The position numbers were made by a program, and so were the translations under genes. Below the pieces are notes generated by a model. It saw only the letters and a list, made by a program, of their open reading frames with translations, was not told the DNA's origin and did no database searches. Below are positions 59,001-64,000 of a stretch of DNA of 64,000 bases, one piece after another. This DNA comes from Sodiomyces alkalinus F11 (lineage: Eukaryota; Ascomycota; Sordariomycetes; Glomerellales; Plectosphaerellaceae): positions 485,471-549,470 of the forward strand of contig NW_021167079.1 in assembly GCF_003711515.1 (NCBI RefSeq). The letters run 5' to 3'. Positions within the stretch are counted from its first letter, which is position 1, and every line of letters starts with the position of its first letter.

Positions 59001-62000
59001 CGTCGTCTGCTTCCGTCCGCGAAGCTGTCGTGCTGGCCATGGGCTCGATCAACATGCACATTTACCGTCCTCTGTTGGAGGAGCTCGCGGGTCAAGCGTC
59101 TCGCTGCAACGACGAGGCCCGTGCAAGGATTCATCAACGTGCCAACAGCAACCCGCGCCGGAACCGCAAGATGGACCTGCTTCGGACCGAGATCACGCAC
59201 ATCTACAAGTTGACGTCGCATTTCCTCAAGGAGCCGGAGGTCTACAAGGATGAGTGGATCCTGGGCAATCTCGTCTCGTATACTCGGGATCTCAAACTCT
59301 TCCTCATGGACGAGGAAGTCCAACTGGACTGGGAGTTCCAGAAGCTGCGGCGCCATTACTGCGGCTTGATGGAAGAGCTATTTGAGGGGATCAACCGGAC
59401 GGAAGACCCGTCGAGGTGGATGTCCTTCGAGTCCCGGAAGTCCGCTTTCTCCCTCATGGAAGACTGGTGTGGCTTCTCCCCCAACCAAAACCAGATTCGG
59501 GTCAGGGAAGATACCATGAGACAGTCCCTGATCAGCCAGCAATCTCATGGCGAGCGGGGCACGGTTACGGCTGCCATGGAGATTGAAAAGCGTAATCTCC
59601 GGACCGCGGCCCTCAGTGCCATGGCGGCGCTGTGCGGCGGTCCCATGAGTATCACGACCGAGAGCGGTGCCACCTTGCAGTTCGACCTGCGGAGGTTGCT
59701 TGCCTGGATCGAGGCGATATTCAACTCCGACAGCAACCGCATGAACCTCATCGGCCGTCGGGCCTTGCAGAATCTGATCGTGCATAACCGGGAGTATCCG
59801 TATCTTCTCGAACAGGGGTGCATCGCTCGGTGCTACCTGTCGGAGGCCCCCAAGCTGCGCGAGAGCTACTTTGCCGTGGTGAGCCAGGTGCTCCTGGGTT
59901 ATCCCGACTACCCATCCCCGTTCTGGAGGCTCCTAAGCCTGTGCCTTTTCACCTTGGGGAACGACAGCAGCGAAATACGGTCGAAATCGGCGCGGGTCTT
60001 GAGGGCACTCGAGGAGCGACAACAGCCAGCCCGAAGCTCCAGGATTCAGGACTTCGATATTAGCATCTCGGACAAGACCAAGGCGGTATACAAGAACGCG
60101 CAGTTTGAGATATCCAAGCGGCTGGCCAAGCAGCACACGGAGCTGGCCTTCCACATCTTCTCCGAGTTTACGCTCTACTTCAAGAACCTCCAGCCCGCTT
60201 CTCAACGGAACGTCGTCGCCATTATCCTCCCGTGGATCCAGTCGATAGAGCTGAAGGTGGATCCGAACGGAGGTCCTACTGCGCAGTCGTACGTGCTTCT
60301 AGCCAACTTGCTAGAGATCACCATCCAGTCGAGCGCGGCGCTCCATAACGAGGTCCAAGCACTTTGGCAAGCTCTCGCCACGGGCCCGTATCCTGGCAAC
60401 GTTCGGCTTATCCTCGATTTCATCATCTCCCTATGCCTCGAACGTCGGGAGCAGAGCTTCGTGGAGTACGCCAGGCAGATCGTGGTCTTCCTTGCGAGTA
60501 CCACGAGCGCGCCTGGGATCAAGGTGGTGGAGTTTCTGCTGATGCAGATAACTCCCAAGGCCATGGTGCCGAACGAGAAGAGAGAGGTCGTACCGCCGCC
60601 ACCCGACATCGTCCAGCTGCCATACTGCGCAGATCTCAGCGAAGCCCGGCCGATCGGGACGAAGCAGGCCGGCTTCTCCCTGGGCCAACTGTCTCTTATT
60701 CTCTTGGTCGACCTCATGGTTTCCCCCGTTCAACTGGCTCCCGAGAACGTGCCCCTCCTCCTCCACGTCGTCGCCGTTCTGTGGGACCATTATACACCAT
60801 TGGTTCAGGAACAGGCTCGGGAGATGCTTGTTCATCTCGTTCACGAGCTTGTTATCTCGCGGCTCGACGAGCAGACGCCGGCGGCAGCAAGAAAGTCGAT
60901 CGAAAACTTGATCGACCTGATTCGCCGACATGACAAGTCGGTTGTATGGGGTTACGAAGATAATAACGGCAACGGCAAAGCAGGCGGCGACAACGGCAGC
61001 AAAGGTGTTGACGGCGACGATCACGACAACAAGGTTCCGGCAAGCATGGAATATCTAACGAGCGAGGTGGTAAAGACGTTTTCGATGACATATCCCGGCA
61101 TCAAGGAGCAATGGGGACGGTTGTCGTTGACCTGGGCAACGTCCTGCCCCGTTCGGCATCTTGCGTGCCGTTCGTTCCAGATCTTCCGCTGCGTGCTCAC
61201 GTCGCTGGACCAGTTCATGCTGGGCGACATGTTGGCTCGGTTGTCGAACACGATCGCGGACGAGGACTCGGAGATCCAAACGTTTTCCATGGAGATCTTG
61301 ACGACTCTCAAGACACTCATTATCAAGCTCGACGCGGAGAACCTCACCGATTTCCCGCAACTCTTCTGGACCACGTGCGCCTGTCTTGAATCCATTAACG
61401 AACTGGAGTTCTTGGAGGCCGTCAACATGCTCGACGTGTTCTTGTCGATGTTGGATTTCCAGTCCCCGAGCGTGCGCAGGCTCCTCTCCGACGGACAACC
61501 TTCGCGGTGGGAGGGCCCTTTCGACGGTTTACAAGCTCTGCTCTATAAGGGGCTGCGATCCTCCCGCTGCATGGAGTCGGCGCTCGGCATTATCAACAAA
61601 GTGGTCCAATTGCCAAACGACGGTCTTGTCGGAGATGATAGCCGACTGTTCTTCGCCGTGCTGGCCCATTTCCCCCGTCTATTGCACGAGATGGAGCAGG
61701 AAATGCCGGGCGACAAAGCCCTACATGCGGCAGAGATTCTCTGCGCCGTGGCGGAGGCTCGAGGTTACGACAGCATTGCAGAAGTCCTCGGGGATTACGC
61801 CGCTCTGAAGTACAGAGGGGAGACGGGCGAGTTCCAGGGGCATCTCTTCTCCGCCTTGCGAGACAGTTTCCTCCCCAGACTCGAGTTCAACATGATCGTG
61901 TTTCTGATGGGTCTCCTCACGAATTCGACTCCGTGGGTGAAGATCAAAACCATGAGCATCCTCAGCACGGTCATCCCGGAGGTCGATATGCGGAGACCGG

Positions 62001-63139
62001 AGTTGGCAGGCCATGGCTCCGACCTCATCTCCCCGCTGCTACGATTGTTACAGACAGAGTACTGTATGGAAGCACTCCGGGTGTTGGACAACATCATGAC
62101 CATGTCGGGGAGTGCCATGGACAAACAGCACCTGCGAATGAGCATGACGCGGTCGACGTCCAAGACGATCCGAAAGGAATACGAGCGTACGCAGAGTCTC
62201 TTCGGTATCCCGGAGTCGTCTGGCTGGGCCATTCCCATGCCTGCAAAGAAGACGGACTCGACGCGTGCCAACATCCATGCCGCGTTTTACATGTGCCAGA
62301 ATGCCGAGGGGACCATGGCCGACGTCTCCTCGACGCCGGATGTCGAGTTCCACGCCGACGACTTCACGTATGGCTACTTCCAGATGCTGCCCGATCGGAC
62401 AGATACGATGGTGTCGGATGAGGGTCGGGGGAACGGAGGTATCATGGGCGACATTGTGAATAAGCTAGACAGTCTGGACGACTTCTTCGACGATCTAGGC
62501 GTCAGCCCACCGCCGAGCGAAGGCCGGTCGTCGAGGACCGTGACCGAGTTCTCACCAGACACGTACGAGTCGGGGCCGCAGCTATACGACGAGCAGATTC
62601 TCCCCATCCTCCACCAAGTCTCGGAGAACGCGACGTTCCAGAACGGATTCACCGACAGGCCCCCCTTTTCCAGGGAGCCGAGCATCTCCAACACCATGAC
62701 GCCGGGTGCCTTCCAGGCGGCGGCGGCGGCGGCAGCGGCAGCGGCAGCGACGACGACGACAGCACCCCGGCCACCACTGCACACGAGGTCCATAACTTCG
62801 CCTTCGGCGCCGGCGTCCTACCAGCCTCACATCAGCGAGTTCACGTCCGATGACGAATACAATACCGAGGACGTGTTCTCGGACGCCGACGACGAGAGGC
62901 CGAACGCGGATAGTGGCGAGAGTTCGTTTTCCCTGGAGAGCATGATCCAGCCGATTGCGCAGAGCACGCGGACGCGCATCCGCCGCCTGACGGGTGGGAG
63001 GACGCGCGAGGCGGATCGGGCGCGCGAGCTGTTGCGGGCTGAGCGCGCGGCGCCCCCGACGCCGGTTCCCAAATTGCCGGCTAACCTGTTCACCTCTAAA
63101 CAGGCGCAGCCTCCGTATTCACAGGGGGCTATGTTATAG
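54918..63139 (+). CDS. Cell morphogenesis protein Tao3/PAG1 (Furry/Mor2 family)
   Basis: Giant scaffold of the RAM/MOR polarity network, which activates NDR kinase (Cbk1/Orb6/Cot1 type) for polarised growth and septation. Exons 54918-54921 (ATGG only), 55160-55944 and 56057-63139 give 7,872 nt (2,623 aa). The N-terminus reads MVAPSQTLPDHLSDPLKFSP, then a Ser-rich acidic region and His-rich HHHTHSSKHHKDEQQ. The Furry N-terminal domain starts at GEYALHVLFTQFIAQAEEKLNDCI and continues through SIYILCRVLLEVIRQT. Long HEAT-like helical repeats fill the middle, including the C-terminal furry region (SRLLFKYLIPLLSASSASVREAVVLAMGSIN). The tail has an Ala/Thr run (about 62718-62762) and is Ser-rich. 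The 4-nt first coding exon is inferred from donor GTCAGT and frame (4+785 nt is divisible by 3); a different first exon cannot be excluded. Intron 2 carries a C47 homopolymer. Confidence 0.92.
55951..55997. repeat. C47 homopolymer inside a Tao3 intron
   Basis: Forty-seven consecutive cytosines followed by TCC, C6, T and CCC. It begins 6 nt after the 5' splice site (GTGCGT), so the branch site and acceptor (GTTTAG ending at 56056) must lie in the 55 nt after it. Confidence 0.9.
62718..62762 (+). repeat. Coding GCG/GCA/ACG triplet run in Tao3
   Basis: Encodes about eleven Ala then several Thr in the disordered C-terminal tail of Tao3. Confidence 0.85.
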
Positions 63140-63907
63140 GAGGCCGCGTATTTATCTGACTTGCGATCTCTCCGTGAGGACAACTTACGGGATATTGTAA
63201 TCGTGACTACAGGAGGATAGTATACGGGGGTGTCCGTCACGTCAAAGATGGAACTTCACATCTACTTGATCAGGGGCTCATAATAGCAGAATAATAGAGA
63301 TGCGGACATACACCGCGAGGAAAGCGAAGAGCTGGTACATTTCTTACTCGTGTCTGGTTTGGATTCACGGTAGCATGAAAAGGGGAGGGAGCTGTCCTTG
63401 GGATGAGGCGTTACCTTTTTTTTCTTTCTTTTCTTCTTTTTTTCTCCCGTGATTCCCTAGTAATGTCACGATTCTTGGTCATTTTCATGAGAAGTATTAA
63501 GTGGCGAAGAAATACCATTAATTAAAGTCCTGAGCTTGGTCACTGTCGGACGTTGATGGCCTCGAACACTGATATCGTGGAGGATTTAAGGGGGAGGACC
63601 ACCAGAATAAACCCCTTTAAAAAAGAAAAACAAAACAAAACAAAACAAAACAAAATAAAATAAAATAAAATCAATAACCAACCAGCATAAGGAACCCACT
63701 ATTACCCGCCTCACACTAACTCACATCGGGTCTTATCGAAAGCGGTCAATCCCGGCAGAATCTTTTTATTTTCCTTACATTAAATCGCATTTTCCCCAGC
63801 AGGTCCGGCCTCGTCCCTTAGGTGGGGATATTTTGCTATTTTTGCGAAGACATGCCACATCTTCAGATCACAGATATACCTGGCGGCACAAATTCAGTTC
63901 TTCTAGA
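63140..63907. other. Spacer downstream of Tao3
   Basis: Tao3 3' UTR, then the promoter of the truncated gene at the right edge. It includes a T/C run at 63415-63445 and an (AAAAC)n/(AAAAT)n pentamer tract at 63626-63671. No other gene is seen. Confidence 0.6.
63626..63671. repeat. (AAAAC)n then (AAAAT)n pentanucleotide tract
   Basis: About five AAAAC units grade into three to four AAAAT units, an interrupted microsatellite. Confidence 0.85.
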
Positions 63908-64000
63908 ATGAGCAAGCGGCAACTCAGGGACGTCGATGGTCCGAACGGCGGCCGCAAGAGACAAAGATTGGTCCACGAGACGCCGACATTCGAGGAGATT
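63908..64000 (+). CDS. 5' end of an unidentified gene, truncated by the window edge
   Basis: ATG at 63908 opens 31 codons to the edge: MSKRQLRDVDG, then PNGGRKRQRLVHE, then TPTFEEI. The KRQR-type basic cluster looks like a nuclear or nucleolar localisation signal. The pattern vaguely recalls the N-terminus of fungal Urb1/Npa1 nucleolar proteins, but this is far too little to assign. The frame stays open at the window end. Confidence 0.5.
   Translation, partial: MSKRQLRDVDGPNGGRKRQRLVHETPTFEEI

Overview
The window looks like nuclear DNA of a filamentous ascomycete (Pezizomycotina, probably a Sordariomycete). The evidence is short GT..AG introns of about 50-110 nt, strongly GC-ending codons in housekeeping genes, fungus-specific families (a Zn2Cys6 transcription factor, a fungal DUF202 protein, a Tao3/PAG1 morphogenesis protein) and an AT-rich, TA-dense island typical of repeat-induced point mutation (RIP). 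I do not assign a genus.

Layout. 1.0-3.9 kb: Zn2Cys6/PAS transcription factor (minus), whose zinc cluster is completed only by an 8-nt micro-exon. 3.9-15.9 kb: gene-poor tract with palindromic short repeats and a RIP-like island (8.0-9.8 kb) holding a non-autonomous inverted-repeat DNA transposon and a smaller MITE-like element. 15.9-19.0 kb: peroxisomal Lon protease (minus) ending in SRL. 20.2-21.3 kb: DUF202 membrane protein (plus). 21.5-23.6 kb: type II membrane protein resembling a glycosyltransferase (minus). 24.4-25.5 kb: aspartylglucosaminidase (minus), divergent from RPA2 (26.05-27.2 kb, plus). 27.7-28.7 kb: GNAT acetyltransferase (minus). 30.8-32.3 kb: RIO2 kinase (minus), divergent from the proteasome subunit RPN1 (33.0-36.0 kb, plus). 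37.3-39.4 kb: MATE transporter (plus). 40.3-41.3 kb: isopentenyl-diphosphate isomerase (plus). 42.1-44.2 kb: tandem-RRM RNA-binding protein (minus). 44.2-49.7 kb: second gene-poor stretch. 49.7-52.0 kb: NADPH-cytochrome P450 reductase (minus). 54.9-63.1 kb: Tao3/PAG1 (Furry-like), about 2,623 residues (plus). 63.9 kb to the end: first 31 codons of another gene.

The genes are mostly unlinked housekeeping functions: transcription, peroxisomal proteolysis, glycoprotein catabolism, DNA replication and repair, ribosome maturation, proteasome, isoprenoid and P450 metabolism, and polarity. I see no biosynthetic cluster and no convincing new multi-gene system. The unusual content is gene structure (an 8-nt internal exon and two predicted 4-nt first coding exons, all consistent in reading phase), the inverted-repeat elements, and a family of short palindromes scattered through intergenic DNA. 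All exon coordinates were worked out by hand from splice consensus, reading phase and family knowledge.
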